From Coleophoma eucalyptorum (Eukaryota; Ascomycota; Leotiomycetes; Helotiales; Dermateaceae): a stretch of DNA of 64,000 nt. The notes beneath the pieces are model-generated. The model was not told the origin of the DNA. It ran no database searches and was given only the letters and a program-made list of their open reading frames with translations. The stretch lies in contig JALRME010000049.1 of assembly GCA_026120035.1 (NCBI GenBank), positions 1-64,000 on the forward strand, given 5' to 3'. The position numbers and the translations under genes were made by a program. How positions within the stretch are numbered: position 1 is the stretch's first letter; each line of letters starts with the position of its first letter. This document shows, piece after piece, positions 1 through 12,816 of this stretch.

Positions 1-1268
1 GGCTATTGGAGAGTGGTTTGCACTCGTACGAAACACGAAGGCTAAATATGGTATCGTAGAGGAGGATATATACAACTTTGACGAGACTGGGTTTATGATA
101 GGTATTATCTTTATAGGTATAGTGGTCACTACGTCGGATAGCCGTAATAAGGCCAAATTGGCCTAGCCCGGGAACCGGGAATAGGCTACTGTAATTTAGG
201 GAGTTAATACCCTTGGTTGGGCTATTCCTCCGTTTATTATACTTGCGGCACAATACCACCTAGCTAACTGGTATCGAGAGTGTAATCTCCCAGTAGATTG
301 GCGTATTGCAACGACTAGTAATGGCTGGACTACTAATGAAGTAGGCCTAGATTGGATTAAGCACTTCGACTATCATATAGGGCCTCGTACGAAAGGTGGA
401 TATCGACTCTTAGTCCTAGATGGCCATAAAAGCTATCACTCGACCGAATTCGAGCTCTACTGTTAGGATCATAATATTATTACACTCTATATGCCTCCGC
501 ATTCCTCTCACCTCCTTCAGCCTCTGGATGTTGGCTGTTTTGGGCCATTAAAGCAAGTATATGGCCGTTAGATCGAGGCGTTTACTCGAGTCCATATTAA
601 CCATATAAGCAAGCTTGAGTTTCTTTGTGGATTCCGAGAGGCATTCTTTACATCTATAATAGAAAAAAATATATAAGGCGGCTTTATAGGTACTGGCCTT
701 GTACCGTACGATCCAGAGAGAGTCTTATCTAAGCTAGATATCCAATTACGGACTCCTATACCGACTACCCCGCCTTTAAATACTACCGATCCTTGGGTTT
801 CTAGGATACCACAGAATCCTATTGAAGCAGATTCACAGACTAGTCTTATTAAGACTCGTATTTCTAAGCATTAGAATAGCTCTCCAACACCAATGTTAGA
901 TGCGATAGACTAATTTGCGAAAGGAGCAAAGGCAATAATGCACGAGGTAGCACTTCTTCGTAGCGAGGTCTCTATACTACGTAGAGCGAATAAGGACTTA
1001 AGCAGACGACGGAGGGCTAAAAAAACACGCGTACAGCTTGGAGGGTCCCTTACTATACAAGATGGAAAGGATCTATTAGATCAGAAGGCTATTAATAAGC
1101 ACGTAGCTCAAGAAACACGCCAGAATAGCTATCGAACAAGGGGGGCTTCTGCGAAGGTACGATGCTATGGTGTTTGTAGTAAACCTGGCCATAATGTACG
1201 TACCTATCAAGAAGCTATAGAATCATCTGATTCAGCTATTTTAGATGTAGTTATAGCTAATTCTTAGT
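1..1268 (+). mobile_element. Fot1/pogo-type (Tc1-mariner) transposase remnant, RIP-damaged, 5' truncated by window edge
   Basis: Reading frame 2 from base 2 gives a DDE transposase of the fungal Fot1/pogo type: YNFDETGF near the start, then GWAIPPFI, TSNGWTTNEVGLDWIKHF, VLDGHKSYHS and MPPHSSHLLQPLDVGCFGPLK. These match the two catalytic-Asp blocks and the SHxLQPLD block of the family. The frame is broken by several stops (TAG at 164-166, 182-184, 197-199, and later TAG/TAA codons near 463, 570 and 675) with no obvious indels. They fall where Gln (CAG/CAA) or Trp (TGG) is expected, so they look like C-to-T and G-to-A transitions of the RIP kind. The C-terminal 109 codons (938-1267) are open and end with a Cys/His stretch (CYGVCSKPGHNVRTY). 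The element is inactive as read. The 5' end lies outside the window. Confidence 0.9.
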
Positions 1269-1314
1269 ATTGGTGTTGTCAAATTGAGTTTAAAGGTGGT
1301 AGAGTAGTAGAAAG

Positions 1315-1361
1315 TGGTGCACTCGCATATATGGTGCACTCGCTTATAAGATACGTTAAGC
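1315..1361 (+). repeat. Probable 3' terminal repeat of the Fot1/pogo element
   Basis: Just after the transposase stop, GGTGCACTCGC occurs twice about 20 bases apart (near 1317 and 1336). The second copy continues into CTTATAAGATACGT. Pogo-like fungal elements often end in sequences of this kind. The matching left repeat is outside the window, so the boundary is inferred. Confidence 0.4.
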
Positions 1362-4300
1362 TTTAAGAAAACCCCTCTAATTTCGAGGTAAATTGTGCTA
1401 AGAAATGCAACTGAATGTTACCTTCAACCTTTTGCATTCAACGTGTTGTGCTCAGATAGGTACTCATTTCCTCTCGAATAGCAGGAGCATTTTTGTGACA
1501 TCACCATAAAGGATATTAAATATTACGTAGGAAAGAATACCCAAACAGTGCTCTGTCTTGACGATATGAATAGGCATTCGGTGCGCCTTGTTGCCAGTCG
1601 CAAACTAATTCTGGCACTCTCGTGTACGTATACTTGCCGTTGACGATATACCCGATAAGTCAGGATATGACACTGTTCAGAATGTCAAACAAAGTACTCC
1701 AAGTCAAACAAGCTGTCTTTTTGGGTCGCATGAAGTAAATATAATTTGTGCTTGGGAACTTGACACCGGTTGTATGGCTGGCCTGATAACACTTGACGCA
1801 ATCGACAAATTTTGAAAGAGTTCTAGAAAGGCCAAGGTTCCCAAGATCTCTACGCCAAGCACGCATAAACAAAGCGGCATCATAGGAATGACCACCACCA
1901 CCACTAAGTGGTCTATTTACCACAATACCAAGGAAAATCACATGTTGTATCGGATGACTAGGGAGCCGGGAGGAGTTGGGAGGGGAGTGTTTGACCAAGA
2001 TTTTCCGCGGTAGTTTGTCTTGGTAAGTCAAACAAGTACTTACCATTGCTTGGCAGTTGTATAATGGAAGCTTGAGCCCTCAACACCCAAGAGCAGACAA
2101 TGTGACGTAAACAGAGCGAAATATCTGCTGGTGATATTCTATAGGAACTCTAGAGCTTCTCTATAGATGTGGCTAGACATGTACTGTCTTCTGTTGGCTT
2201 TGAAGCCGGTCGTGTGTGATGGGGAGAATGCAGTGGTCCGTCCACAGACTGGTGTCGTTTGAGTAAAAAGGTTCCATGGAAAAACAAAAATAGCCACGCT
2301 ACTGTGTCTAGACTGCATCTTCTATCCAGGCATTGTTTGACACCCGTCAGATTCTGCTACAAAGCCGCACTTTCTTTGCCCGGCAATTCTGAGAAGAGAT
2401 ACCATGGTGTGTGAGAGGTTCATCGCTGGTCCCGAGGTTTTCGAACAGACAAATGGTTGACAAGTGGATGAAAGGCAACAAAGGGGGGAAAGCTATGCGA
2501 TGCGATGAGATGCAGGATTTTGAAGTGGGACGCGACAGATATGCCACTTTGCGAATGCAAGCTGATTGAACTGAAAATCTGAAAGTTTGCGACTGGAGCT
2601 CGGATGACCCACGGCATTGAGGTATTTTAGGGGAGGATTCGCAAAGTTCGGTCGAGTTACAATATAGTAAGGCATGGCATCGCATGACACGGTATCTCAT
2701 GACAGGCCTCGGCACTTCCACCTTACCTCTTGAGACTATCTAAACTTTGCGGGCAAGGGGATTGTGCAAAGGCCGTCGAGTAAGAGAAAAAAATGGGTGT
2801 TTCGGTGTTTCAATACTAATGGCGGCGATATTGCGTGAGCCAAAGAGCATTCTCATGGTTGAGGATTTCTGCCTTAGTCAGCCGGTTGTGGCGTAGCCAA
2901 AACAGGTCTGCCATTTTCTCAAACATTATACTGGCGACTTTTATCCAGACATCAAGCCAATCAATCTACCCTGTAGGTCGTGTCATGTCGGGCATCTTCC
3001 TGCATCTCCTTGTCATTCCCCCCTTTCCAAACGCCAACGGTCGAGATCCTCCATCTGACAGTCACGCATCACACATTATGCCGAATGTTCCATCTGTCAG
3101 TTCAGAGCGTGGACATCCGATCAAGTGTCATCGCGACTGAGAGCTAAGACCTTTCGCCGTGGGCTGGCAAGGTCCAGCTTGGCTGTGCCAGCCTGAGCTT
3201 GGGCAGGAGGCGGCGGGGAAGAAGAAACAAGCATAATTTAGCCCTGGGCCTTATGATCGACGCCGCGCCTCAAACACTAACTTCACATCAATCGCCTCTT
3301 CTCTGGCCGATGTCCAAGAACGGTTGGTGTTCGCGACGATGTGCGACGTTTCTTGACCGAGTGACCAACTCTTGTGTCTCTTTGATGTCTAGCCCTATTC
3401 CACCCACGGTCCTTCATCGTTCAGCCAATCCACGTCTTGGCGCTCAGTCTCTTATTTTCCCAAGCTTTTGATCGTGCTGACATCGGTTGGACATTGTTGC
3501 GGGTGGAAGACCATACTCTACACCCGTGTGTCAGATCACTTAGCATGGTTGCATGATCTGCGTATGCCGCCTTCTCCACTAAATTACCGCACCTTCAGCC
3601 TCTTCAACCTGGCGAGCCTGGTCACTGCAACTGGCATAGCCCACTGGCCGTACTGATCCCTTTGACTTGACGATCTCCGAAACGTACGTAGCGCTCATCT
3701 GCCAAAAGCATCGCTGTCAGATCCTTCCTCCATCAAGCGCATTCTAGTCCCATGGCGCGTTCCTGCATTGCAGAAACATGACGAGCGGGAGAGGCGGCGC
3801 TGGCTGGAGCGAGCGCGGACGCCACGCCTATTGGCAAAGGCTTGACTCGGCGGCAATCCGATCATTCAGACTCCCAAGCTTTCATGACTGCTTGGAAGGC
3901 TGTAGAATTCGTGAATACTTGCCATAATGCAGCGAGTGATGGAATATGTCTATCCACTTGCCAGATATGTCACCGCCTTGTCTGCACTTCATGGGAGTAA
4001 CGCAGGGATGAATCGCCCCTCTCATCCAAAAGTTGAGACTCACAACTCAACGTTCTCCCACCCTTTGGGAGTCTTGAGTCTTGAGGGGTAGCTTGTCGCT
4101 TCTTTCAGAGTTCACCATAATGACCTATCTGTTATAATCCAACCCTTCACCCTCTGCTGTGGCTGCGACTGGGGCGGACGTAAGAGCAAGCTAGCCAAAG
4201 AAGGATTGCGATATTTACAGCCTCCTTCTGACCCTTCCTGGCTTGGATGGGTGTTTGGGTGTGGTTTGGTAGAGATTGAATACATTGCACAGACCAGACT

Positions 4301-5202
4301 ATGACTGTTTGAGGTTGTTCCTCGTCTCATTGAGCTTTTGTTCACTCGCTTAAACAATGGTGAAGCTTGCGAGAGGCTCGAGAACTAGCTGCGCAGCTGC
4401 GGTAGAGTAACGAGTTTCAATCTGGTAACTCAACCAACCACAAACGTCTGATCAAGGTTGTGCCCAATAAGCACTGCATTATGCGGTGGAAATCCTGACT
4501 TGCGATCAGATTGCGGAGATCCTCATGTTTGTTTGGCCTTCGCTAACTCTTACTCTAGGCCGCTACGGTATTGCTTGAAGCGCAATATGGTGGCAATGTC
4601 CACCTACAACACCATAACATAGGTGCCCCTGGCCAGGAGGGATACACTAGACCAAACAGTACAGGGCTTGTAGCCAAACCTCCCAGCCAGACAAGCCGCG
4701 CCAAGTGGAAACTGCTTTCTTACAATTAATACATGGCTTTGAGTCGACCATCCGGTCACAGGCGTCCAATCATACAGACGGCTACAAGGCTTGCCGAACT
4801 CTCTCATTGTGTTGTTGTTTCCAAGTTGTGTGCATTGAATTCAAGAAAAAAGTATCTGCCTCCTGGACATGTTCTCAAATCCCCGTCAGAACTCAGTGTC
4901 AAGTTACTGTAGCTAGTCGATACCCCAGCAATAGGGTGGCGCTACGTCCGACGAGAGGTCCGAAACCACTCATCCACTTGACTAACCTCATGGATGATAT
5001 TGCGGACTTACGTGCTAGATCACAAGTATTAAAGCTGGTTGATTTCCCCCAGCTAAGAACTTTTTTTTACCCATCAGCGATCAACATCTTCTTATTTCTA
5101 TCTTTATTTATTCCACTTCTTCTACCGCTTACTATTGATTAGTAACCGCTTCCAATCTTTATTACTATTTTATTACTTTTTCAGACTTCACCAACCGCCA
5201 AT
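1362..5202. other. Long spacer with no supported gene
   Basis: About 3.8 kb between the transposon and the Egh16-like gene. Short ORFs on both strands (for example a 128-codon minus ORF at 1660-2046) show no recognisable family motif, no convincing exon chain and no consistent codon pattern. The last 200 bases before 5203 are T/C-rich, as in many fungal promoters. Confidence 0.5.
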
Positions 5203-6030
5203 ATGTTCTCCAAGGCTCTCATTATTGCGCTTGCCGCATCCCCTCTCGTTGCCGCCCACGGCAAGATCGCAGTCATGGTAAGCTTCTGTCCTTGGATTGG
5301 ATTGTAGATATAGTTCGCTAAATCATTTCAATAGACTGGCGATGCCGGTGGAAACACCACTGGTCTCGGTATCCAGGGTGGTGTTGTCCCAGGTCCAGGA
5401 AAGAACGCCGTCACTGAGGTTGACACCACTGTCTTCAACAGCAAGGCTGCCGCCTCTGACGGACTCGGAAAGACTAAGGCTGGACCAAACACCCTTGCTG
5501 GCATGAGCGCCGTCATGGTAAGCATCTCTACATTAGAGCAATAGTCACAGCTCCTCCGATGATCGTCACTAACATACTCCCAGGCTCAATCCGGTAACAC
5601 CCTCGCCCAAGTTACCCCAGGTGGAACCCTCTCCGGAACTGTCCACATCGTTACCACTGATGGAGCTGGCCCATACAGTGCCATTGTTGACCCCACCGGA
5701 ACTGGTGCTTTCTCCACCGGCCAAAAGATGGAAGTCACCACCCAAGTCCCAGGTACTAAGGGTAACATCGCCGCACCAAAGCAACGTGGTTTGGTCACCC
5801 GCACTCTCGTCAACCTTGGCATTGTCAAGCGTGCCTCCAACGTTAACGAGGACTACCCAATTGCCATCTCCGTCCCAGCTGGCACCACCTGCTCTGGAAA
5901 CGTCGGTGGACAATCCAATGTCTGCCTCGTCAAGATTGTTAACCCATCCGGTGCCGGACCATTCGGTGGTGTCGTTGCCATGCAAATGGCCACCGGAGGA
6001 GCTGCTGCTGCTGCCCCAGCTGCCGCATAA
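5203..6030 (+). CDS. Egh16/gas1-type secreted protein
   Basis: Three exons: 5203-5277, 5335-5517 and 5584-6030, joined in phase 0, 234 aa. Introns of 57 and 66 nt have GTAAGC donors. The protein starts with a short signal peptide (MFSKALIIALAASPLVAAHG) and continues with the GKIAVMTGDAGGN block, a GLGIQGGVVPGPG stretch and a C-terminal VCLVKIVNPSGAGPFGG block ending in an Ala-rich tail. This layout fits the Egh16/GEgh16 family (PF11327), fungal secreted proteins often expressed in appressoria or on surfaces; relatives (gas1/gas2 of Magnaporthe) contribute to penetration. Codons are strongly biased to C-ending forms and runs of CCA/GGA, suggesting high expression. The leader is pyrimidine-rich. 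Role in this organism is inferred from the family only. Confidence 0.85.
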
Positions 6031-7435
6031 ATCATTCATTCCGATGATGATTTTCGCACTCCACCTCTCTACCTCTTTCTCCCTTCCGAAAATTAATGGT
6101 CTTGTGCCGCTTCAATAATTTCTTTGATTCTTTTGGTGACTTGGATCTTCTGGCAAGGGAGATAAAGTTGGAGGATTTCCTACCTGTATTTAGTATTTAA
6201 AATAAAGACCTTCCTTTTGTTAGTAAAAATTGGCCATCGTTGATGACTGTCATTACCTAGACCTAAGATCTTACTCCAAAATTGTGAAGATACCTAACGG
6301 TTGTTGGATGAGGACTTGCCCCACACCTCAAATGCTCGCTTAATCACTTCTGATAAATCCTATTTATGCAGTCCCTCTAAATGGTTTTCTCTAAAGCTTA
6401 GGTACACTGTACCTAATTTAACTAGGTCGCTTCTGCGTTGGGAGGACCTTTTCTCATTTATGTCGTGGATTCAATAATATAGTATGAGAAGCTAGGCACA
6501 GACACAACAATATTTATTATATTTGCACTCATATCCATTTTAAGCGAAGCTCACGGTATGTCTTGTGTATATGTTGGGTAAACAGCTAGGACCTCTGTCG
6601 TCCAAGAAAGCCACCGTAATCAATATTTACAATATTTGTGATTCCTTAGACACATATGATCTAACATTTTCCCCGCACAGTCCGAAACATTTGGGATTAA
6701 CGCTTCAAGCGGTTGCTTCTAGAAAGGAGCCCTTGATGTATGATCGACAACCGCGAGAATTTTGTGCAGGTATAGACCTGAGTGGAATTAATGAATGATA
6801 TCTTATGCCACAGACAAGAATTCGAGCCTTGTAAAACAAGGCTGATCCGGTGAGACAATTCATGAGAACAAATACGCTACCGGAACATTCGGGGAGGATT
6901 ATTAGGACGCGCTGAAGAAATTCAGTTTGGTGATTATAATGAACAAGTCGCCTCCTAATCATTTATTTTGTTATTAAGGTTAGCATCATTCTAAATGCAC
7001 TGGATAGGGTGGCTTGGAAGTTGATTAGAGGCTTTGTATTTGTCGCAGAGCAGCTTGCCGCATACTTAGGCGAGTACGCAAATACGCGTATTGGCAAAGG
7101 CAATTCAGACCTACCAAGCCTTTTCGGACTTCGGTGCTCCACAACTTACATTGTACGATTCATTAGTATATACTTCCATGGAGGCTGAGTACCCTCGCGT
7201 GCCATGCAGTTTATTGTCAACGTGCCAACGGCAAGCAGCGACTGATCGAACCCTAACCCCCGCCCCGTAATTGCTTCATGCGTACAGGTCGACATGCCCG
7301 TAGGTTTTCTTGACGACTTGAAGATCTTCATCGCTTCTGCCTATACGCGTATTCACTATTGGCACTGTTAGAATTACTAAAGTTATGGCTGTCAGAATGT
7401 TGGAGGTTTACCCAATTATCCTCGATCGGAGAAAA
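6031..7435. other. Spacer, 3' region of Egh16-like gene and promoter side of the esterase
   Basis: AT-rich, no coding signal. AATAAAGA at about 6200 is a candidate polyadenylation region. TACGCGTATT occurs at about 7083 and again at about 7345. Confidence 0.5.
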
Positions 7436-7442
7436 TATATAA
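7436..7442 (+). promoter_or_regulatory. Candidate TATA box of the tannase/feruloyl esterase gene
   Basis: TATATAA lies about 70 bases upstream of the ATG at 7507. If used, transcription would begin around 7465-7475, which favours 7507 as the translation start and argues against an upstream exon. Confidence 0.4.
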
Positions 7443-7506
7443 CGTCGATACTGCTAGCCTTGATGCATTCTCGTTCATCCTATTGCTGATTCTTCACGCA
7501 GCGAAC

Positions 7507-9206
7507 ATGAATTCCACTCTTTTCAATTCCTCAGCCGCGATATCTGCTTGTTCTCCAGCCTCCTTTTCTTACCCTACAGTCTTTGGAACTGAGTTCTTGT
7601 CTCTCGAAGCAAATATCATCTCAAATTACTCCACCACCATTCCAAATGGCTATTACACTAATCACGGCGCTGTCACCCTAACCAATGTCACATACTGCAA
7701 TGTCAGTATCTCATATACACATCCAGGACACAATGATACCATTGATGTTATGGTTTTCCTTCCACAAAACACTTGGAATGGCAGAATGCAGCATATAGGT
7801 GGAGCTGGCTACCAAGCAGGTCTCCACGATGCCGGTATTCATGGAATGAAGGCAGCTGTCGGCGAAGGCTATGCAGCAATTGGAACGAATGCAGGTCTTG
7901 GCTCAGAGATTACTCCTGAGAACTGGGGACTGCTAAGCCCTGGCAATGTCAACCTTTATCTGCTGCAAGATCTGATGACGGTTTCGCTCAATGATGCTGC
8001 TCAGATAGGCAAGAGTGTGGTCAATAGCTACTATGGCCAGCCTCCGGTTTATTCTTACTTTAGTGGCTGTTCACAAGGTGGCCGTCAAGGCTTCATGCTC
8101 GCTCAGCAATATCCCGATGCCTACGACGGTATTGCTGCATCTGCACCAGCAATTAATTGGAGCGAGTTCTTCGTTGGCGACTATTACGCAGCCATGCTCA
8201 TGAATACAATGGGAGAATATCCTGCAACCTGTGAATTCACTGCTATTACAGATGCTCTACTAACAGCCTGTGACCCGATTGACGGCCTGGTAGATCAAGT
8301 AATCGCTGATCCTTCAAGGTGCGCGTTCGATCCATATAGTGTCGTCGGGACCCCGATCAATTGTACTGATACTGGCACGATTACAAACGTCTCTTCCACA
8401 GCCGCATACATTGCCCAAGCAGCTTGTAGGCTTTTATTTATACGATCATGACCAAGGATTCTACTGACATCGAATCTTAGTTTCGGGTCCACAAACGACC
8501 AATGGCACTCTTCTCTGGTATGGAATCGAGAAAGGCTCGGTCTTGGCAGTTGATACATCCTCTGGCAACTCGATTTCAGATACGGCTCTTTTGAACACAG
8601 TGTGCGCAGCCAACGGCACCTGTTCAGCTGCACCATCTTACTTACTCACTGACTGGATGAAGTATTTTGTGCTGAAAGATGCCTCTGCAGACCTTACGAG
8701 CATGACTCGCAAAGACTTCGAAGATATTTTCCACGCTTCTTTGCAACAGTACAGCTATCTTGACACAAACGATGCGGACCTCTCGGCATTCCGGGCTCGC
8801 GGAGGGAAACTAGTTGGCTACCACGGCTTGGTACGGCCTCCATCCCTACCTTACCTACGATCCATACTAACTCTGCTATCAGGCTGACCTGATCATTCCT
8901 ACCAAAGGTTCCGAGCACTATTATGACGCCGTCACCGCGCTGGACCCGAATGTTCACGACTTCTTTCGACTCTTCCTTGCACCCGGACTTGGCCACTGCT
9001 TTGGTGGTAACGGGGCTTATCCAGATGGAACATTTGATGCAATGCGTAAATGGGTCGAGGAGGGAGTTGCTCCTGATACGTTGAACGCTACTTCTGTATC
9101 TGAGCCCATCTTCTCGAGAATCTTGTGTCCTTACCCGCAGAAACAGTACTACCTTGCTAACAGCACTGGGAACGCTACACTCGGAGAAGGATTGTACTGC
9201 CAGTGA
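7507..9206 (+). CDS. Tannase/feruloyl esterase family hydrolase (PF07519)
   Basis: Three exons: 7507-8425, 8481-8830 and 8883-9206, 530 aa. Introns are 55 and 52 nt. The family triad is visible: nucleophile Ser189 in SGCSQGGRQG, Asp425 in the HGLAD motif (formed across intron 2) and His461 in GLGHCFGG. Family members hydrolyse gallate or hydroxycinnamate esters of plant polyphenols and cell-wall sugars. There are many N-glycosylation sequons, as expected for a secreted enzyme. The first in-frame ATG gives no signal peptide, but the same frame is open back to 7381 and encodes a hydrophobic run (FSFILLLILHAA) just before it. An ATG at 7463 is in another frame and reaches a stop after eight codons. 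Either a start was lost by mutation, an upstream exon exists, or the enzyme is not classically secreted. Substrate cannot be told from sequence. Confidence 0.88.
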
Positions 9207-11020
9207 GAGGTGACAAGTGCTAAGATGTTGCGGCAAACTTTCTTTGGGGATATTTGTTTTGTTGCTAGTAGCTCGTAAGATCACCAGTTACTTAATCGCG
9301 TTGATCTTGTTCGCCACATTTCTCACAAAACTATGCTATACGGCATTTGCATGTAATTTTCCTGTAGAGTAGCTTTATAAATAATCCCCTCAGTCCCAAA
9401 GTGCATTATATTGAAGGATCTAAGGGAGACGTGAAGGTCAAATGTACAGGATAATTTGTATAACTGATCGATGTGCTTTTCTGACTGACATGACCTTGTA
9501 TTCATTATGATTTGAATCCTTCATTCTTACTAAGAAGAGTGTATTTGGAACGCTCTGTAATGAAACCCTAGTGCCTTTACTTTGGTGACAGTAGAAGGGT
9601 CATGACGGAATAGACCATGATTATGACAGGTACCTTTGTATCATCACTCCCAGTGGCTCCCCTCCTTCTCCATCCAGGGCTTTCGCCTTGTAGTACAACA
9701 CGCTCCGTCCCGGATCTACAGTAGAGGCACGGGAAGGTAACCGTGCCGCGAGAAAACCGACCACATGGATTGCAGAATTGATTACGCCATGCAAGAACTA
9801 ACTTTAATAGAAGGGGTCCTCACCCAATCTTATGCTACCGGTTTATGCAGGTACAACGTCCAGGCCGTCGAGTAAGCCAATGATGGCTTGTGCCACAGTC
9901 GAGACCCTACGATCCTTGCTCGACAAGGCTGAGGAATGATCCTGGAGCGAAGGAGTGGCATTTGGAGGAGGTTTAGTGGTAGATGATCGCGGATGGAGAA
10001 TTGAGAATCGCGAAGCCCCAGGACGTTTCCCAATGCTGTCCGATGTCTGCCATGCTTGATTGATTTTTGCTGCTTTGACTTTTATTAGATTGGCCCTTTG
10101 ACACGTCGACACGCTTTTATGGCTTGACAGAGTAGGAAGACTGCCCACCCAACACCCTTCGGCTGGCTTAGTAAGTTTCTAGACCCGGAGCAGGCGTCCC
10201 CCTTCTCTCCTAGCTCTGTCTCTGCTTCTTAGCTCTTCCCTTAAGCAGCGCTGCTAAAATAGGGGTCCTGGCCTGGGTTTGCGCAAGCGGGTCGTATCGC
10301 CGATGAATGTGCCACAACTTCATTTTCGGATTGCTCTGACGGCTTCGAGTTTGCTGTTGCATTGGAGTTCTGAAGATCGGACATCGTGACTGAGGCAGAT
10401 GATTAAGTGCCGTGCAGTATAGTGCAGTGCATTATAGTGTCGGACATATATTCCACCACGAGATTCAAGACAATATTCGCGAGCAGCCCACCAATCATCG
10501 GGGCCGAAAATGCAATAATCGGTCAATTTCGTCGGTAATAGCGCGGTGTAGCCAATCAGGCAAAGTGCCACACGACCACAGCCCAATCACACAATTGCAC
10601 CAGAAATCACAACATCCCGATACTCTGGGGATTCGGTCCCACCAGCACAGACAGGCACGAGGCAAAAAAGAGTACAGTCGACAGCTCATCGTCAGCCATT
10701 TCATCCTTTCTTTCCCGACTTTCTCCCTCCCACTCTCACCGCATTTCTGTTGCTCTAATATATCTGCTGTTTCCCGTCCTCCCCATCTTCTCCCTTCTTT
10801 CCCTCCCTCTACATTCCCCCTACTCCTCCCTTTTCTACCCTGCCCGCCTTATCTACTACAGAGATCTTTCTTATCTCTCCTATCGCTCTCTTCCATACAC
10901 ACTCTTGCTTCTGGAGTATACCGCTACTCTCTCTACCTCACATCTCCTGCCTAGAAAATCTACTGTGCCTACTTTGACCAAGACCTACGCGCCACTACAC
11001 TCGCCCTCGCCCACGCAGCC
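9207..11020. other. Spacer and long pyrimidine-rich promoter of the choline sulfatase gene
   Basis: No supported gene. From about 10690 to 10990 the plus strand is strongly C/T-rich (runs of CTCCC, TTCCC), a common feature of fungal promoters and leaders. The ORF spanning 10412-10954 is a low-complexity product of this tract. Confidence 0.5.
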
Positions 11021-12816
11021 ATGGCACCCGATCTCAACTCGGTGCACTTTGCACCCAAAGAGACCCGACCCTCGACGACAACGACCCCAGCGCCTCCAAC
11101 CCAGTATGAAGCCCCAGCAGCAAAGCCCAACATCCTGTACATCATGGCCGACCAGCTTGCCGCTCCGCTGCTCAAGATGCACAACCCGAGCTCGCAGATC
11201 AAGACTCCCAACCTGGATGCCCTCGCAGCCGATGCCGTGGTGTTCGATTCAGCCTACTGTCCATCTCCCCTATGCGCTCCCTCCCGAATGTCCATGATCA
11301 CCGGCCAACTGCCAACTAAGATTGCCTCTTATGACAACGCCTCCTCAATCGATCCCTCGATCCCCACGTATGCCCACTACCTGCGCGCCGCTGGCTATGA
11401 GACTACGTTGGCTGGTAAGATGCATTTTATAGGAGAACAACTACATGGTTATGAGAGCCGCTTGACCAGCGATATCTACCCGGGAGATTATGGTTGGGCT
11501 GTGAACTGGGAAGAGCCAGATACGCGCTTGGAGTGGTACCACAATGCAAGCAGTATCGAGCAAGCTGGACCTTGTGTGCGAAGCAACCAGCTCGATTATG
11601 ATGAGGAAGTCATGTACAGGAGTACCCAGTTCTTGTATGACCATGTGCGCAAAGGTCCTAGTGCAAGGCCTTTTTGTATGACAGTAAGTGGCGTGTGCTA
11701 CATTTAACTGAGTACGGGCTAACTGTACAATAGGTCTCCCTAACGCATCCTCACGACCCGTACACGATCGAGAAGAAATTTTGGGACATGTACGAGGATG
11801 TTGACATTGAGCTTCCCTCGGTGTCCATTCCTTTCGAGGAGCAAGATGCACACAGCAAGCGCCTTCTGAAAGTCTGCGATCTGTGGGATAAGAATTTTAC
11901 ACCAGAACAGATCAAGCGGGCTCGTCGAGCATACTACGGAGCAGTCAGCTATGTTGATGATTGCATTGGACGTATCTTGAGAGTTTTGAAGGAGTGTGGG
12001 CTGGACGAGAATACAATCATTGTCTTCAGTGGCGATCATGGTGATATGTTGGGAGAGCGTGGCTTATGGTGAGCCGCATTATGAAGCAGGAAAGATGTGA
12101 AGCTGACGTACAACAGGTATAAAATGTCGTACTTCGAGTCTTCAGTTCGAGTACCGCTTTTGGTCCACCACCCAAAGACATTCACGCCTCATCGAGTCAC
12201 CTCCAATGTTTCAACCCTAGACATTCTCCCAACATTGGTCGACCTTGCACGCACTTCTTTGTGGGCGGGTCTTCCCATGGACGGATCATCACTTCTACCA
12301 CATCTTGAGAAACGCGAAGGAGGGTCTGATACTGTGTTTGCAGAGTATTGTGGTGAAGGTACCATCGCACCCCTGATGATGATTAGACGAGGAGACTGGA
12401 AGTACATTACTTGCCCAGCAGATCCACCACAACTTTACAACTTACGCGACGACCCGAAGGAATTGCGCAACCTCGCAGGACTTCCGGATAAACACCCACT
12501 CATGTCGCCGGAGGTAGCCAGCACCTTGCAAGCCTTCCACGAGGAAGCACAGGCCAAATGGGATTTTAACGGCATTACAGAGAAGGTCCTGACTTCTCAG
12601 CGCATGCGACGACTGGTCTGGTCAGCGCTCAAAACCGGTCATTTCACCAGTTGGGACTATAATCCGGTCGATGATGGCCGACAGAAATATATTCGCAGTC
12701 ATATGCATCTCGATGATCTAGAGTTGAAAGCTAGATTTCCTCCCGTGGATGCTCAGGGACGAGCAATGACCACGGGATATATTTGTGTTGACCAAGCGGG
12801 CTCTCATGGACAGTGA
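11021..12816 (+). CDS. Choline-sulfatase
   Basis: Three exons: 11021-11683, 11734-12068 and 12117-12816, 565 aa. Type I sulfatase: PNILYIMADQ places metal ligand Asp44, and SPLCAPSR contains the C-x-P-S-R signature with Cys85 as the formylglycine precursor. GKMHF follows, and SGDHGDMLGERG gives metal ligands Asp322 and His323. The C-terminal block around RRLVWSALKTGHFTSWDY matches the choline-sulfatase C-terminal domain that distinguishes this subgroup. The enzyme hydrolyses choline-O-sulfate, a fungal sulfur store and osmolyte, to choline and sulfate. No signal peptide is seen, so it is probably cytosolic. The ATG sits in a good context (GCAGCCATGG). In relatives the gene is under sulfur control; no regulator site was identified here. 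Confidence 0.93.

Noticed and set aside
1660..2046. 128-codon minus-strand ORF with a Gly/His run
   Set aside because: No ATG-linked exon structure or family similarity that I can recognise; the GGGGH run comes from a short GGT/CCA repeat.
5569..6039. Long minus-strand ORF opposite the Egh16-like gene
   Set aside because: Mirror of a strongly codon-biased real gene on the plus strand.
10412..10954. 180-codon plus ORF before the choline sulfatase
   Set aside because: Product of the C/T-rich promoter tract (Ser/Pro/Leu/Phe runs), not protein-like.
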